This document shows positions 37,371 through 46,926 of a stretch of 64,000 nt of DNA, piece by piece. Source of the DNA: Halomonas urumqiensis (GTDB lineage Bacteria; Pseudomonadota; Gammaproteobacteria; Pseudomonadales; Halomonadaceae); contig NZ_PYUD01000002.1 of assembly GCF_003028575.1 (NCBI RefSeq), forward strand, positions 248,001 to 312,000, given 5' to 3'. The notes under the pieces were generated by a model. That model did not search any database. It worked only from the letters and a program-made list of their open reading frames with translations, and was not told the DNA's origin. The position numbers and the translations under genes were made by a program. Every line of letters starts with the position of its first letter. The first letter of the stretch is position 1.

Positions 37371-38531
37371 CTAGCCTAGCAACGGCGGCGCAACCCGCGC
37401 CAGCTCAACTTTCCGACGGACACAAGCCCCTGTCAACGCAAATCCGATCAAACGGCCGTCTGCGGATTCTGCAAGCGCCGTGAAATCCGCGCCCTGTCCC
37501 TCGATTCGCCAACGCGTCGGAGGCTGGGCTGGCGGCAACGCGACGACTGGTAACAATGGTGTCTTGACCAGTACCGGCCAGGGGCCATAGGACACCGGGG
37601 TCGGCGTACCCGCCAGGGTGCAGGCCAGTGCCTTGGCGCTGGCCTGCAGCGGTTGCACGTACATGGCATTGACCCCCGCCACGCAAGCCACATCGCCCAG
37701 AGCATGAACACCCGGGGCGGAAGTTGCCAGGTAGCGGTCGGTCACTATCCCGGCATCGCTGACCTCGAGCCCGGCCTGTGTGGCGAGCCCCGTGCGAGGG
37801 CGCAGTCCGGTTGCCACCAGCACCAGGTCGGCGGCGAACTCGCTGTCATCGCTGAGTACCAGCCCCACGTCGCCTCCACTCTCCCTGAAATGCGCAAGGC
37901 TGTGCCCAAGGCACAGGTTCACACCCGCATCGGCGAACGCGCCACCCAGCGCCTGCCCCAGCCGCTCAGGCAGCAATTGCGCCAGCGGCGCAGGCTCCGG
38001 GGCCACGAGGCTGACCCGATGCCCCCCCGCCACCAGGTCATTGGTGAACTCGCAGCCCACCAACCCCGCACCGATGATCGCCACGCGCGCGGGGCGGCCA
38101 AGCGCTTGCAGCGCATCCTGGAAAGCGCGGTAGTCGTCAAGGTCGTTGATGGTGAACACGCGACCGGCCAGCGCATCGGGAATCGCGAAGGGCACGGCGG
38201 GTGCGGCACCGGTGGCCAGCACCAGCTCCCCCCAAGGCAACCGTTCGCCACCGATCGACAGCGTGCGCGCCGCCAGATCGATGGCATCGACCCGGGTATG
38301 GGTACGCACCACCGCACCCAGCGAATCCGCCACCTCAAGCGCCGAGCGCATCGCCAGGCGCTCGGCCGCTAGCGACTTGGCGAAGCCGGTGGAGAGCAAC
38401 GGTTTCGAGTAGTCGTCGCCGCTGTCGGCGGTGATCAGGGTGACCGGTCGCTCGGCATCATGCGCTCGCAACTGGCGAAGCAGGCCGATACCCGCCATGC
38501 CGGAGCCGATGATGGTCAGGGAAGCGCTCAT
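37371..38531 (-). CDS. rubB: Rubredoxin-NAD(+) reductase
   Basis: A 386-residue FAD/NAD-dependent oxidoreductase. The FAD-binding motif is TIIGSGMAGIGLLRQLR, followed by SKPLLSTGFAK, and the second Rossmann motif AIIGAGLVGCEFTNDL for NAD. LVATGLRPRTGLA and VHALGDVAC complete the fold. It transfers electrons from NADH to rubredoxin, in alkane oxidation or oxygen defence. The ATG at 38531 follows AAGGAG at five bases. In Pseudomonas rubredoxin genes sit next to this gene; I find no CxxC rubredoxin frame in the flanking gaps here. Confidence 0.88.
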   Translation of the reverse strand: MSASLTIIGSGMAGIGLLRQLRAHDAERPVTLITADSGDDYSKPLLSTGFAKSLAAERLAMRSALEVADSLGAVVRTHTRVDAIDLAARTLSIGGERLPWGELVLATGAAPAVPFAIPDALAGRVFTINDLDDYRAFQDALQALGRPARVAIIGAGLVGCEFTNDLVAGGHRVSLVAPEPAPLAQLLPERLGQALGGAFADAGVNLCLGHSLAHFRESGGDVGLVLSDDSEFAADLVLVATGLRPRTGLATQAGLEVSDAGIVTDRYLATSAPGVHALGDVACVAGVNAMYVQPLQASAKALACTLAGTPTPVSYGPWPVLVKTPLLPVVALPPAQPPTRWRIEGQGADFTALAESADGRLIGFALTGACVRRKVELARVAPPLLG

Positions 38532-38618
38532 GGAACTCCTTGGCCGGAAAGTGAACGGGGAAGCGTTGCAAACCCGCATGTTACACTACCAGCCCCCTGA
38601 ATCGATGCGGAGCGCCCG

Positions 38619-39167
38619 GTGTCCGACACTCCCCCAACCGACCCCGTCCGCCTTGCCCACTGGTTGCCCCTCGCCGCGGCGCGTCCGGCCATGAGCGCGG
38701 CATGGTGGCAATGGATCGCCTCCCGCGACTCGCTCACCGCGCGCCTGATCGCCGCCGGGGCACCCCGTACCTTTCGCGTCAGGCTGCTGGACCAGCGCAC
38801 CGGCATTCCGCGCCTCGACGAGGCCCAGGCGCTCGGGCTACCGATGCATCGCCAGGCTTGGCTACGCGAGGTGGCCCTGTGCCTGGACGAGCAACCCTGG
38901 GTCGTCGCCCGCTCGGTGGCACCGCTTGATGACCTGCGTGGCCAGCGGCTCGACCAGCTAGGCGAGCAATCGCTGGGCAGCTGGCTGTTCCGCCAGCCGG
39001 ACCTCGAGCGCGGCGATATCGAGGTGACTACCTCACCCGCCGGTTTCCATTCGGCCCAAGGCCCCTGGGGTCGGCGCTCGCTGTTTCGCCATGGCCACTT
39101 CCGGGTGCTGGTGCAGGAGTGGTTTCTCGAGCGCATGGCGGATGACCTCGGCCTGCCTTCGCGCTAG
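38619..39167 (+). CDS. ubiC: Chorismate pyruvate-lyase
   Basis: A 182-residue UbiC enzyme that releases pyruvate from chorismate to make 4-hydroxybenzoate, the first step of ubiquinone synthesis. Typical segments are [43 protein letters not shown], and [20 protein letters not shown] near the end. The GTG at 38619 has GGAG seven bases upstream. ubiA follows directly, giving the usual ubiCA pair. It is divergent from rubB. Confidence 0.93.
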   Translation: MSDTPPTDPVRLAHWLPLAAARPAMSAAWWQWIASRDSLTARLIAAGAPRTFRVRLLDQRTGIPRLDEAQALGLPMHRQAWLREVALCLDEQPWVVARSVAPLDDLRGQRLDQLGEQSLGSWLFRQPDLERGDIEVTTSPAGFHSAQGPWGRRSLFRHGHFRVLVQEWFLERMADDLGLPSR

Positions 39168-39198
39168 GCTCATGGCCAACGACTTTCGCGAGGTAAAG

Positions 39199-40092
39199 AT
39201 GGACCGAACCCTGATGCGCCCGACCGGACTCGCCCGGGTGCCCGACTTTCTCCAGCTGATGCGCCTGGACCGCCCGATCGGCACCTGGCTGTTGATGTGG
39301 CCAACGCTGTGGGCCCTGTGGGTCGCCGCCGAGGGCATCCCCGGGCGCAACGTGCTGTTGATCTTCGTTGCCGGTGTCTATGTGATGCGCGCCGCCGGCT
39401 GCGTGGTCAACGACTACGCCGATCGTCACTTCGATGGCCATGTGAAACGTACTCGCAACCGCCCCCTGGCCACCGGACGGATCAGTGAAGGCGAGGCCCA
39501 GGCACTGTTCCTGATGCTGGTGATGGCGGCGTTCGTGCTGGTCTGCTTCACCAATCTGTTCACTGTCATGCTGTCACTGGTGGGCGTGGTGCTGGCGTTC
39601 ATCTACCCGTTCATGAAGCGCTACACCCACCTGCCACAGCTGTTCCTCGGCGCGGCGTTCTCCTGGGCCATACCCATGGCGTTTGGCGCGGTGCTCGGCC
39701 ATGTCCCGTTCGAGGCATGGTTGCTGTTCACCGCCAACGTCGCCTGGACGGTGGCCTACGACACCGAATATGCCATGGTCGACCGCGACGACGACCTGAA
39801 GATCGGTATCAAGTCCACGGCGGTACTGTTCGGCCAAGCCGACCGGCTGATGATCGGGCTGCTGCAGGTATTGACCCTGGCTCTGCTGAGTTGGGCGGGC
39901 CTGCGCCTGGCGTTGGGTGGATACTTCTGGCTGGGCCTTGCCGCCATGGCGGCGACCTTCGTGCATCAGCAGGCGCTGATCCGCAAGCGTGACCGCGACC
40001 GCTGCTTCCAGGCGTTTCTCAACAATCACTGGTCGGGGTTGGTAGTTTTCGCTGGCCTTGCGCTGTCGCTTTGGCCGGATTTTGTCGCCTGA
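39199..40092 (+). CDS. ubiA: 4-hydroxybenzoate octaprenyltransferase
   Basis: A 297-residue polytopic inner-membrane prenyltransferase that attaches the polyprenyl chain to 4-hydroxybenzoate. The first aspartate-rich motif is [19 protein letters not shown] and the second lies in [38 protein letters not shown] is the family's first helix. ATG 39199 has GAGG at five bases and matches the family start; ATG 39172, just after ubiC, would add nine residues. A terminator-like inverted repeat follows at 40106. Confidence 0.94.
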   Translation: MDRTLMRPTGLARVPDFLQLMRLDRPIGTWLLMWPTLWALWVAAEGIPGRNVLLIFVAGVYVMRAAGCVVNDYADRHFDGHVKRTRNRPLATGRISEGEAQALFLMLVMAAFVLVCFTNLFTVMLSLVGVVLAFIYPFMKRYTHLPQLFLGAAFSWAIPMAFGAVLGHVPFEAWLLFTANVAWTVAYDTEYAMVDRDDDLKIGIKSTAVLFGQADRLMIGLLQVLTLALLSWAGLRLALGGYFWLGLAAMAATFVHQQALIRKRDRDRCFQAFLNNHWSGLVVFAGLALSLWPDFVA

Positions 40093-40105
40093 CGTGAATC
40101 GAAAG

Positions 40106-40206
40106 AGCGCTGGGGCAAGCCTGCGAGGAGGCGCTGTGAACCCATCCCTGGGCGCTACCGACGCCATCCCTGGCGTAGGACCTCCTCTTCGGCTTGCCCC
40201 AGCGCT
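40106..40206. repeat. Large intergenic inverted repeat between ubiA and phoB
   Basis: A perfect 16-bp inverted repeat (AGCGCTGGGGCAAGCC at 40106-40121 and its complement at 40191-40206) encloses 69 bases, including a second inner complementary pair GAGGAGG/CCTCCTC and ACGCC/GGCGT. The inner sequence CGCTGTGAACCCATCCC onward recurs with two changes at 54331-54356, so this is a dispersed repeat family. It may also act as a terminator for ubiCA. Confidence 0.75.
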
Positions 40207-40252
40207 CTGGTAATTGCTAGGTGGAGGCTAGGTAATGGCTAGAAGGGCACAG

Positions 40253-40270
40253 CTGTCATGCTAATGTCAT
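40253..40270 (+). promoter_or_regulatory. Pho box upstream of phoB
   Basis: CTGTCAT (40253-40259), four bases, then ATGTCAT (40264-40270): two 7-base units 11 bases apart, the known PhoB-binding pattern. It lies 52 bases before the phoB start, fitting positive autoregulation by PhoB. Confidence 0.8.
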
Positions 40271-40321
40271 AATGACGTGGTGAGATCGTCATCGACCCGT
40301 CATTGTTAACGAGGCTTCCGG

Positions 40322-41011
40322 ATGACCGCCAAGACCGTTCTGATCGTCGATGATGAAGCATCCATTCGCGAGATGATCGCGGTGGCGCTGGAGATGGCCG
40401 ACTATCATGTCCTCGAGGCGGACAACGCCCAGACAGCCCACGCCATGGTGGTCGACCACCAGCCGGACCTGGTGCTGCTGGACTGGATGATGCCCGGCAC
40501 CAGCGGCATTGAGCTGGCACGGCGACTCAAGCGCGAGGAGACTACCGCCGAACTGCCGATCATCATGCTCACCGCCAAGGGCGAAGAAGACAACAAGATC
40601 CAGGGCCTGGAAGCTGGCGCCGACGACTACATCACCAAGCCGTTTTCGCCACGCGAGCTGGTGGCCAGGCTCAAGGCGGTGCTGCGCCGTGCCACGCCAC
40701 GTGGCGTCGAGGATCCCGTGGAGATCGACGGCCTGCTGCTCGACCCGGTCAGCCATCGCGTCAGTGCCAACGGGCATGCACTGGAGATGGGGCCCACCGA
40801 GTACCGCCTGCTGCAGTTCTTCATGACCCACCAGGAACGCGCCTACACGCGCAGCCAGCTGCTCGACCAGGTGTGGGGCGGCAATGTCTATGTGGAGGAG
40901 CGAACCGTGGACGTGCATATCCGCCGCCTGCGCAAGGCACTCGGCGACCAGCACCAGCATCTGGTGCAAACCGTGCGCGGCACCGGTTACCGGTTCTCCG
41001 ACAAGGGCTGA
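40322..41011 (+). CDS. phoB: Phosphate regulon response regulator PhoB
   Basis: A 229-residue OmpR-type response regulator. The receiver domain has DDE at 10-12, the phosphorylated Asp54 (LLDWMMPG) and [18 protein letters not shown]. The winged-helix C-terminus has [12 protein letters not shown] and [12 protein letters not shown]. It activates phosphate-starvation genes by binding Pho boxes; one lies just upstream. phoR starts one base after its stop, so the pair is co-translated. Confidence 0.96.
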   Translation: MTAKTVLIVDDEASIREMIAVALEMADYHVLEADNAQTAHAMVVDHQPDLVLLDWMMPGTSGIELARRLKREETTAELPIIMLTAKGEEDNKIQGLEAGADDYITKPFSPRELVARLKAVLRRATPRGVEDPVEIDGLLLDPVSHRVSANGHALEMGPTEYRLLQFFMTHQERAYTRSQLLDQVWGGNVYVEERTVDVHIRRLRKALGDQHQHLVQTVRGTGYRFSDKG

Positions 41012-41012
41012 C

Positions 41013-42329
41013 GTGCGCCTCTGGAAACGTGAATTCCTGCGCCTTGGCCTGCTCGCCATCCTCGGGTGGGGGCTCGGCTGGATTCTGGGTATCGCCGGCT
41101 TCGGGCTTGCCGTGGGTATCTCGCTCTATCTGGTCTACCATCTGTTGCAGCTGCGTGCCCTGCACCATTGGCTGACCCACACGCCCCAGTCTGAACCACC
41201 CGCCGCCAGTGGCCTGTGGGGCGAGCTGTTCGATCGGCTCTACCGCCATCAGAAGGCCCAGCGCATCACCCAGAGCCGCCTGCTCGGCATCCTGCGGCGC
41301 ATCGAGGAGTCTTCCGAGGCGATGCGCGACAGCGTGGTGATGCTCGACCGACATGGCGACATGGAGTGGTGGAACAGCGCCGCGGAACGCATGCTGGGCC
41401 TGAAGACCGCCCATGATCGTGGCCATCACATCACCAACCTGATCCGCGACCCGCGCTTCGTCGGCTACTTCCACTCACTCGATTACCGCGAGCCACTGAC
41501 GCTGCATTCGCCGATCGACGAGCGCATGGTCCTGCAGTTCCAGATCACCCTGTACGGCGACGACGAACGGCTGGTGATGGCCCGCGACATCACCCGCCTG
41601 CACCAGTTGGAGGAGATGCGTCGCGATTTCGTGGCCAATGTCTCCCATGAGCTGCGCACCCCGCTCACCGTGCTCAGCGGCTACCTCGAGACCTATAGCG
41701 ACTATGCCGACCAGTTGCCGCCGCGTTTCGCCAGGGGGCTTGGTCAGATGCAGGAACAGACCACGCGCATGCAGAATCTGGTCAACGACCTGCTGCTGCT
41801 GTCACGGCTGGAGACCGACCGGGGCGGTGCCGATCACGCCGCGTTCGACCTGCAGGCGTTGCTCGAGAGCGTCAAGCGCGATGCCGAGGCGCTTTCCGCC
41901 GGCCGCCAGACGATCAGTGTGGAACTCGAGCAACCCGCAAGCCTGACTGGCAGTGAGCAGGAGATCCGCAGTGCCATCTCCAACCTTGTCTTCAATGCCG
42001 TGCGCTACACCCCACCGGGTAGCCACATCACGCTGCGCTTCAAGCCGCATCCCAAGGGTGGTTGCCTGGAAGTGGAAGACGACGGCGAAGGCATCGACCC
42101 GATCCATATCCCGCGCCTGACCGAACGCTTCTACCGGGTCGACAAGGGCCGCAGCACCGCCACCGGGGGCACTGGGCTTGGCCTTGCCATCGTCAAGCAC
42201 GTGCTGTTGCGCCACGATGCGCACCTCGAGATCAACTCGCACCCTGGCCAGGGCGCGACCTTCCGCTGTATCTTTCCGGCCAGTCGGCTGATCCTGGCAA
42301 CCGACGACGCCTTCCCTCACCACGCCTGA
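41013..42329 (+). CDS. phoR: Phosphate regulon sensor histidine kinase PhoR
   Basis: A 438-residue membrane kinase. Two hydrophobic segments lie near residues 9-45 (LGLLAILGWGLGWILG, FGLAVGISLYLVYHLL). A PAS domain (DSVVMLDRHGDMEWWNSAAERMLGL, read in parts) follows, then the dimerisation domain with His212 in VSHELRTPL, and the ATPase domain with NLVFNAVRYTP and GGTGLGLAIVKH. It has no large periplasmic domain, as expected for PhoR, which senses through the Pst transporter and PhoU. The GTG start has AGGG six bases upstream. Confidence 0.95.
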   Translation: MRLWKREFLRLGLLAILGWGLGWILGIAGFGLAVGISLYLVYHLLQLRALHHWLTHTPQSEPPAASGLWGELFDRLYRHQKAQRITQSRLLGILRRIEESSEAMRDSVVMLDRHGDMEWWNSAAERMLGLKTAHDRGHHITNLIRDPRFVGYFHSLDYREPLTLHSPIDERMVLQFQITLYGDDERLVMARDITRLHQLEEMRRDFVANVSHELRTPLTVLSGYLETYSDYADQLPPRFARGLGQMQEQTTRMQNLVNDLLLLSRLETDRGGADHAAFDLQALLESVKRDAEALSAGRQTISVELEQPASLTGSEQEIRSAISNLVFNAVRYTPPGSHITLRFKPHPKGGCLEVEDDGEGIDPIHIPRLTERFYRVDKGRSTATGGTGLGLAIVKHVLLRHDAHLEINSHPGQGATFRCIFPASRLILATDDAFPHHA

Positions 42330-42361
42330 GTAAAGTGCCTCTCCACCACTGGCCCGCCGGC

Positions 42362-42844
42362 TCAGTGATCGTGATGCCCATCCGCGGCGTCCTTGCCTTC
42401 CTCGGCATTCTGCACCCATACCTCCACCTTGATCTCGCCATGTTCGGCGAACTCCAGCGTCATCGGAAAGCTGTCGCCTTCGGCAAGCGCTCCCGTCAGT
42501 TCGAACATCATCAGATGATAGCCACCCCCCGGACGCATGGTCTCGGTGGTGCCGGCCGGCACGTCGATCTGTTCGACGCGACGCATGCTCATCACGCCAT
42601 CGTCCATGCTCATGTTGTGTAGCTCGACGCTGTCGCTTGCCGGGGTGCTGGCACCCACCAGCACCGCCGGCTCGTCACCCGCCACGCTGATATCCAGGTA
42701 AGCGGCGGCATGCGGCACGCCGGGAGGTGCTGGCGTGGCGAAGGGATGGGCAATGCGTATGTCACCCAGTTGATAATCGTGGGCCATGGTGGAGGCGGCG
42801 AACGTCAGGCCAGCGGCGAGCGGCAAAAGGGACTTGATGTGCAT
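42362..42844 (-). CDS. Periplasmic copper chaperone PCu(A)C
   Basis: A 160-residue secreted protein. A signal peptide ends at TMAHD (residues ~19-23). The mature part has the PCu(A)C copper signature: ELHNMSMDDGVMSMR, a spacer, then GGYHLMMF, i.e. H-x-M and distant M/H-x-M ligands that bind Cu(I). The C-terminus has extra histidines (DGHHDH). Such proteins pass copper to cytochrome oxidase. It is convergent with phoR and follows cysZ by 76 bases; the context does not add to its function. Confidence 0.9.
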   Translation of the reverse strand: MHIKSLLPLAAGLTFAASTMAHDYQLGDIRIAHPFATPAPPGVPHAAAYLDISVAGDEPAVLVGASTPASDSVELHNMSMDDGVMSMRRVEQIDVPAGTTETMRPGGGYHLMMFELTGALAEGDSFPMTLEFAEHGEIKVEVWVQNAEEGKDAADGHHDH

Positions 42845-42920
42845 TTGGCGAATCCATGTACGAGTGGGTTTGAGGCGACATGACCGAACAGAGGCTAGCA
42901 GTTCGACGCCCCATCCGGGG

Positions 42921-43676
42921 TCAGCGTGGCGTGATGTCGCGCTGGTCCGTTTGCTGAACCCGGTGCTGAACCCGGTAATGGCGATCCCACATCAATACCG
43001 CCGCGGCCACGGCGCCAGGCAGCAGAAACAGGTTGGCCAGAGGAATCCAGGTGATCAGGGTCACCCAGCCGCCGAAGGTCAGGCTCGGCCACCAGCGCGC
43101 CGAGAGCCTGCCGCGCATGTCGGCGAAACTGACCTTGTTGTTGTCCATCGGGTAGTCGAGATAGGTGATGGCCATGATCCAGGCCGAGAACAGCACCCAC
43201 AACAGCGGGGCGAACAGGTTCAATACCGGGATCCAACTGATCACGAACAGCCCAAGTGCTCGCGGCAGGATGTAACCGAGCTTGACCATTTCGCGGCCCA
43301 GCGCATCCACCGCGGTACGCGCCAGGCCACGGTCGTCGATCGGCGGCCTGCCGGTGACGATGACTTCGACCTTGGCCGCCAGGAACCCATAGAAGGGCGC
43401 GGCGATCAGGTGGGTCACCAAGGTGAAGGTGAAGAACACGATCAACACCAGGCTTGCCACGAACAGCGGCCAGATCAGCCACGAAAGCCAGTTCAGCCAG
43501 CCTGGCACCATGGCCATCCAGCCATCCAGCCAGCCACCGAAGTTGGCCAGTACGTAGCGCAGCATGCCGGCATAGACCAGCAGGTTGACGAGAATCGGCA
43601 GGAACACGTAGCGGCGCATCCCGGGGCGATAGACCAGCCGGGTACCGCGAGTCAGCGCCGTCATGGCATTGAGCAT
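42921..43676 (-). CDS. cysZ: Sulfate transporter CysZ-family protein
   Basis: A 251-residue inner-membrane protein of the CysZ/EI24 family. It has the opening LTRGTRLVYRPGMRRYVFLPILVN and several long hydrophobic segments (residues ~22-45, ~60-95, ~140-175, ~205-230), and the conserved THLIAAPFYGFLAAKVE. E. coli CysZ mediates sulfate uptake for cysteine synthesis. The direction of transcription is the same as the pst genes, but a terminator at 43693-43731 separates it from phoU. Confidence 0.9.
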   Translation of the reverse strand: MLNAMTALTRGTRLVYRPGMRRYVFLPILVNLLVYAGMLRYVLANFGGWLDGWMAMVPGWLNWLSWLIWPLFVASLVLIVFFTFTLVTHLIAAPFYGFLAAKVEVIVTGRPPIDDRGLARTAVDALGREMVKLGYILPRALGLFVISWIPVLNLFAPLLWVLFSAWIMAITYLDYPMDNNKVSFADMRGRLSARWWPSLTFGGWVTLITWIPLANLFLLPGAVAAAVLMWDRHYRVQHRVQQTDQRDITPR

Positions 43677-43692
43677 GGTGGAATCTCACTGG

Positions 43693-43731
43693 AAAATGAC
43701 AACAGGCCACCGCCCAGGAGGCAGTGGCCTG
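43693..43731 (-). terminator. Terminator after phoU
   Basis: On the minus strand a stem built from CAGGCCAC and GTGGCCTG, extended inward by GCC/GGC with one T-G pair, is followed by TTGTCATTTTCC. It sits 30 bases after the phoU stop and would end the pst-phoU transcript. Confidence 0.75.
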
Positions 43732-43760
43732 CGTTATTGATGACGATTCCCGCCCGCGGG

Positions 43761-44489
43761 TCAACCCTTGCGGGAAAGACCCTGCTCGTCGAGCTCGTCG
43801 GGATCGCTGTGGCGGATATCGAGACCCTTGACCAGGTAGATCACGTATTCGGCAAGGTTGTTGGCATGATCGCCGATCCGCTCGAGCGCACGCAGGATCC
43901 ACATCACGTTGAGGATCGACGAGATCGAACGCGCATCTTCCATCATGAAGGTCATCAGCGAGCGCATGGCGGTGCGGTACTCGTTGTCGACCTCGTCGTC
44001 CTCGTGCACCAGTTGCAGGGCCAGTTCGGTATCGAAGCGGGCGAAGGAGGTCAGGGCATCGCGCACCATGCGACGCACGTGCTCGCTGATCATGCGCACT
44101 TCGACGAAGCCACGGCTGCCGTTGTCGGCGTTGATCAGATCGATGGCGTTGCGGGCGATCTTGCTCGCCTCATCGCCGATGCGCTCGAGGTCCGAGGCCG
44201 CGCGGATCACCGCCAGCACCAGGCGCAGGTCGGAGGCCGCCGGCTGGCGGCGCGCCAGCACACGGGTGCACTCCTCATCGATCTTGATCTGCATGTCGTT
44301 GACCGCACGGTCATTGTCGACCACGCGCTGGGCCAGTGACGAATCGGCATCGAGCAGGGCGGCTACCGCGTCCTGCACCTGTTTTTCGACCAGTCCACCC
44401 ATCGCCATCAGATGGGTCTTGAGCTCCTCGAGTTCCTGGTTGAACTGGCGGGAGATGTGCTGGCTGTGAATATCGCTGGTGATGTCCAT
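43761..44489 (-). CDS. phoU: Phosphate signalling protein PhoU
   Basis: A 242-residue PhoU protein of two three-helix repeats. Metal-binding acidic motifs are seen in each: ASDLERIGDEASKIA and RALERIGDHANNLAEYVIYLV. It couples the Pst transporter to PhoR, keeping the kinase off when phosphate is plentiful. It is the last gene of the pstCAB-phoU run, 24 bases after pstB. Confidence 0.96.
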   Translation of the reverse strand: MDITSDIHSQHISRQFNQELEELKTHLMAMGGLVEKQVQDAVAALLDADSSLAQRVVDNDRAVNDMQIKIDEECTRVLARRQPAASDLRLVLAVIRAASDLERIGDEASKIARNAIDLINADNGSRGFVEVRMISEHVRRMVRDALTSFARFDTELALQLVHEDDEVDNEYRTAMRSLMTFMMEDARSISSILNVMWILRALERIGDHANNLAEYVIYLVKGLDIRHSDPDELDEQGLSRKG

Positions 44490-44513
44490 GGGACTCTCCT
44501 TGGGGCCGGGCCG

Positions 44514-45329
44514 TCAGGCCATGCGCCCGGTGATGTAGTTCTCGGTTCGCGCCAGGCGCGGATTGGTGAAGAGGGTGTCGGTGGCGCCGTACTCCACCAG
44601 TTCGCCCTCCTGCAGGAAGGCGGTGTAATCCGATACCCGGGCTGCCTGCTGCATGTTGTGGGTGACCAGCACCAGGGTCAGCTGGGTCTTGAGGTTACGA
44701 ATCAACTCCTCGATCTTTAGCGTCGAGATAGGATCGAGCGCCGAGGCGGGTTCATCGAGCAGCAACACCTCGGGGCGAACCGCCAGGGTTCGGGCAATCA
44801 CCAGGCGCTGCTGTTGCCCGCCAGAAAGCGACCAGGCCGACGCCCGCAGCCGGTCCTTCACCTCGTGCCACAGGGCTGCCGAGCTCAGCGCCCATTCGAC
44901 AATGTCGTCCATCTGGCGCTTGCGCATGCCGCCCTGCAGCCGCAACCCGAAGGCCACGTTGTCGTAGATCGACATCGGGAAGGGGTTGGGCATCTGGAAC
45001 ACCATCCCCACCCGCCTGCGCAGTTCCGATACCGCCACCTCGGGCGCATGGATGTCCTGGCCATCGAGCAGGATGCGACCCGAGAAGTCGACCTCCTCGT
45101 TGAGGTCATGCAGCCGGTTCAGCGCACGCAGCAGGGTCGACTTGCCACACCCCGAAGGGCCGATGAACGCCGTCACCCGATGCCTGGGCACCTTGAGCGT
45201 CAGCTCGCTCAGCGCCGCCTTGCCAGCGTAGGCCAGGCTCAGCCCCTCGATCTCGAGGCAGCTGTCATGGCTCTCGAAGTCGATGAACGGCCCGGCGGTT
45301 GCCGGGCGCGATGGTGAGGAAACGGACAT
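44514..45329 (-). CDS. pstB: Phosphate ABC transporter ATPase PstB
   Basis: A 271-residue ABC ATPase. It has Walker [10 protein letters not shown], the Q-loop [15 protein letters not shown] with the PstB-specific PNPFP, signature LSGGQQQR, Walker [12 protein letters not shown] and the switch histidine LVTHNM. It powers phosphate import through PstCA. I prefer ATG 45329, with a GGGAGAGAG purine stretch upstream; the ATG at 45383 would overlap pstA by 23 bases. Confidence 0.95.
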   Translation of the reverse strand: MSVSSPSRPATAGPFIDFESHDSCLEIEGLSLAYAGKAALSELTLKVPRHRVTAFIGPSGCGKSTLLRALNRLHDLNEEVDFSGRILLDGQDIHAPEVAVSELRRRVGMVFQMPNPFPMSIYDNVAFGLRLQGGMRKRQMDDIVEWALSSAALWHEVKDRLRASAWSLSGGQQQRLVIARTLAVRPEVLLLDEPASALDPISTLKIEELIRNLKTQLTLVLVTHNMQQAARVSDYTAFLQEGELVEYGATDTLFTNPRLARTENYITGRMA

Positions 45330-45360
45330 CGGGCTCGCTCTCTCCCTGCACTCCCCCAGC

Positions 45361-46926
45361 TCAGTGGCGGGGCAATGCGACATGGCGCATCTTCAGATGA
45401 TGACGCAGAAATATTGCAGTCAGGTTAAGCACCAGGATCACCAGTACCAGCAGTAGCGCCGTGGCATAGACCAGCGGCATGGCCGCCTGCACATCGCCGC
45501 CGTGGAACGCCACATCGAAGATGTGATACCCCAGGTGCATGAACTTCCTATCAAGATGCAGGAAGGGGAAATCGCCGTCCACCGGCACCTGCGGTGCCAG
45601 CTTGGCCACGCCCACCAGCATCAGCGGAGCCACTTCCCCGGCGGCCCGAGCCACGGCGAGGATCACTCCGGTCAGCATCGCCGGCACGGTCATCGGCAGC
45701 ACCACGCGGGCCAGCATCTCGAGCCGCGTGGCACCCAGCGCCAGTGCTCCTTCGCGCTGGTGCTCCGGCACCCGGGCGAGCCCCTCTTCGGTGGCCACGA
45801 TCACCACCGGCAGGGTCAGCAATGCCAGCGTCAGCGACGCCCACAGCAACCCGCCGGTACCGAAGGTCGGCGAGGGCAACTGGTCACTGAAGAACCAGGT
45901 GTCCAGCGTCCCACCAATGCCATGCACGAACACGCCCAGCCCGAACACCCCGTAGACGATCGACGGCACACCGGCGAGGTTACGCACGGCAATGCGCACT
46001 ACCCGCGTCAAGCGGCCCTGGTGAGCCACCTCGTTCAAATAAATGCCCGCCAGCACACCGAACGGGGTGACCAGCACCGACATCAACAACACCATCAGCA
46101 CGGTACCGAAGATCGCCGGCCATACCCCGCCACCGGTATTGGCGGCTCTAGGGCCTTCGGAGAGAAAGCGCCAGACACCGCGTGACCAGGCGCCGAGCTT
46201 GTCAGGCAACGACATGGCGTTGGGCCGCCAGGCCCGCAACACCTGCTCAATGGGCTGAGCGAGCCGTTGGCCATCGGCACTCTCCAGTATCAGCGTCTCG
46301 CCGATCATCTGCCGCTGCAAGCCACGAATGCGCGCGTTGGCCGCGGCCAGCCGCTCGCGGGCCTCGCTGTCGAGCCCCCGTTCCAGCCGACGCACCAGCG
46401 GGAGCACGACATCGCCACGCAGGCGGTCACGCTCGTCGCGTAGTGCCTGGATCTCGGCCAGGCGAGCCTCGAAGGCATTCCAGGCGGCTTGTTCTTGCTG
46501 ATTCCCCGAGGCATCTTCCAGCGCCACCAGCCGGCCGATGAAGTCACCCCAGCGGGTTCGCGACATCACCACCAGGTCCTGGGGATGGCTGACGGACTCG
46601 ATGGCATCCACCGCCACCCACTGCCAGATTCCGCCCTCGAGGTCGCGATTGGCAGTGCGCAGCAGCCACTCACTGCCCGCGCCATCGAAACGGCGCTCCT
46701 CGCGAACCTTCACTCCCGCCAGTTGGCTGCCATCCTCGAGGCTCACCAGTGCCACCGGCGATGGCCAGAAATGCCCCAGGCCGCGAACGGCCAGCAACAA
46801 GACAAGCGCCAGCAGCATCAACAGCGACAGCGCCACGCTACCGGCCACCAACCACGGCCAGGGCCCCTCGCCACGTGGCAAGCGCGCGCGTCCAGCGAAC
46901 CAGCGGGGTGCCGTCAGCCCTTTCAT
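45361..46926 (-). CDS. pstA: Phosphate ABC transporter permease PstA (enlarged)
   Basis: A 521-residue inner-membrane permease. The C-terminal half (from ~residue 270, [23 protein letters not shown]) is the usual PstA permease core with the EAA-loop [19 protein letters not shown]. The N-terminal half has one membrane segment (~residues 27-48) and then ~200 mostly soluble residues, part of which looks coiled-coil ([17 protein letters not shown]). E. coli PstA is only ~296 residues; as I recall, enlarged PstA proteins also occur in Pseudomonas. Its ATG overlaps the pstC stop. Confidence 0.93.
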   Translation of the reverse strand: MKGLTAPRWFAGRARLPRGEGPWPWLVAGSVALSLLMLLALVLLLAVRGLGHFWPSPVALVSLEDGSQLAGVKVREERRFDGAGSEWLLRTANRDLEGGIWQWVAVDAIESVSHPQDLVVMSRTRWGDFIGRLVALEDASGNQQEQAAWNAFEARLAEIQALRDERDRLRGDVVLPLVRRLERGLDSEARERLAAANARIRGLQRQMIGETLILESADGQRLAQPIEQVLRAWRPNAMSLPDKLGAWSRGVWRFLSEGPRAANTGGGVWPAIFGTVLMVLLMSVLVTPFGVLAGIYLNEVAHQGRLTRVVRIAVRNLAGVPSIVYGVFGLGVFVHGIGGTLDTWFFSDQLPSPTFGTGGLLWASLTLALLTLPVVIVATEEGLARVPEHQREGALALGATRLEMLARVVLPMTVPAMLTGVILAVARAAGEVAPLMLVGVAKLAPQVPVDGDFPFLHLDRKFMHLGYHIFDVAFHGGDVQAAMPLVYATALLLVLVILVLNLTAIFLRHHLKMRHVALPRH

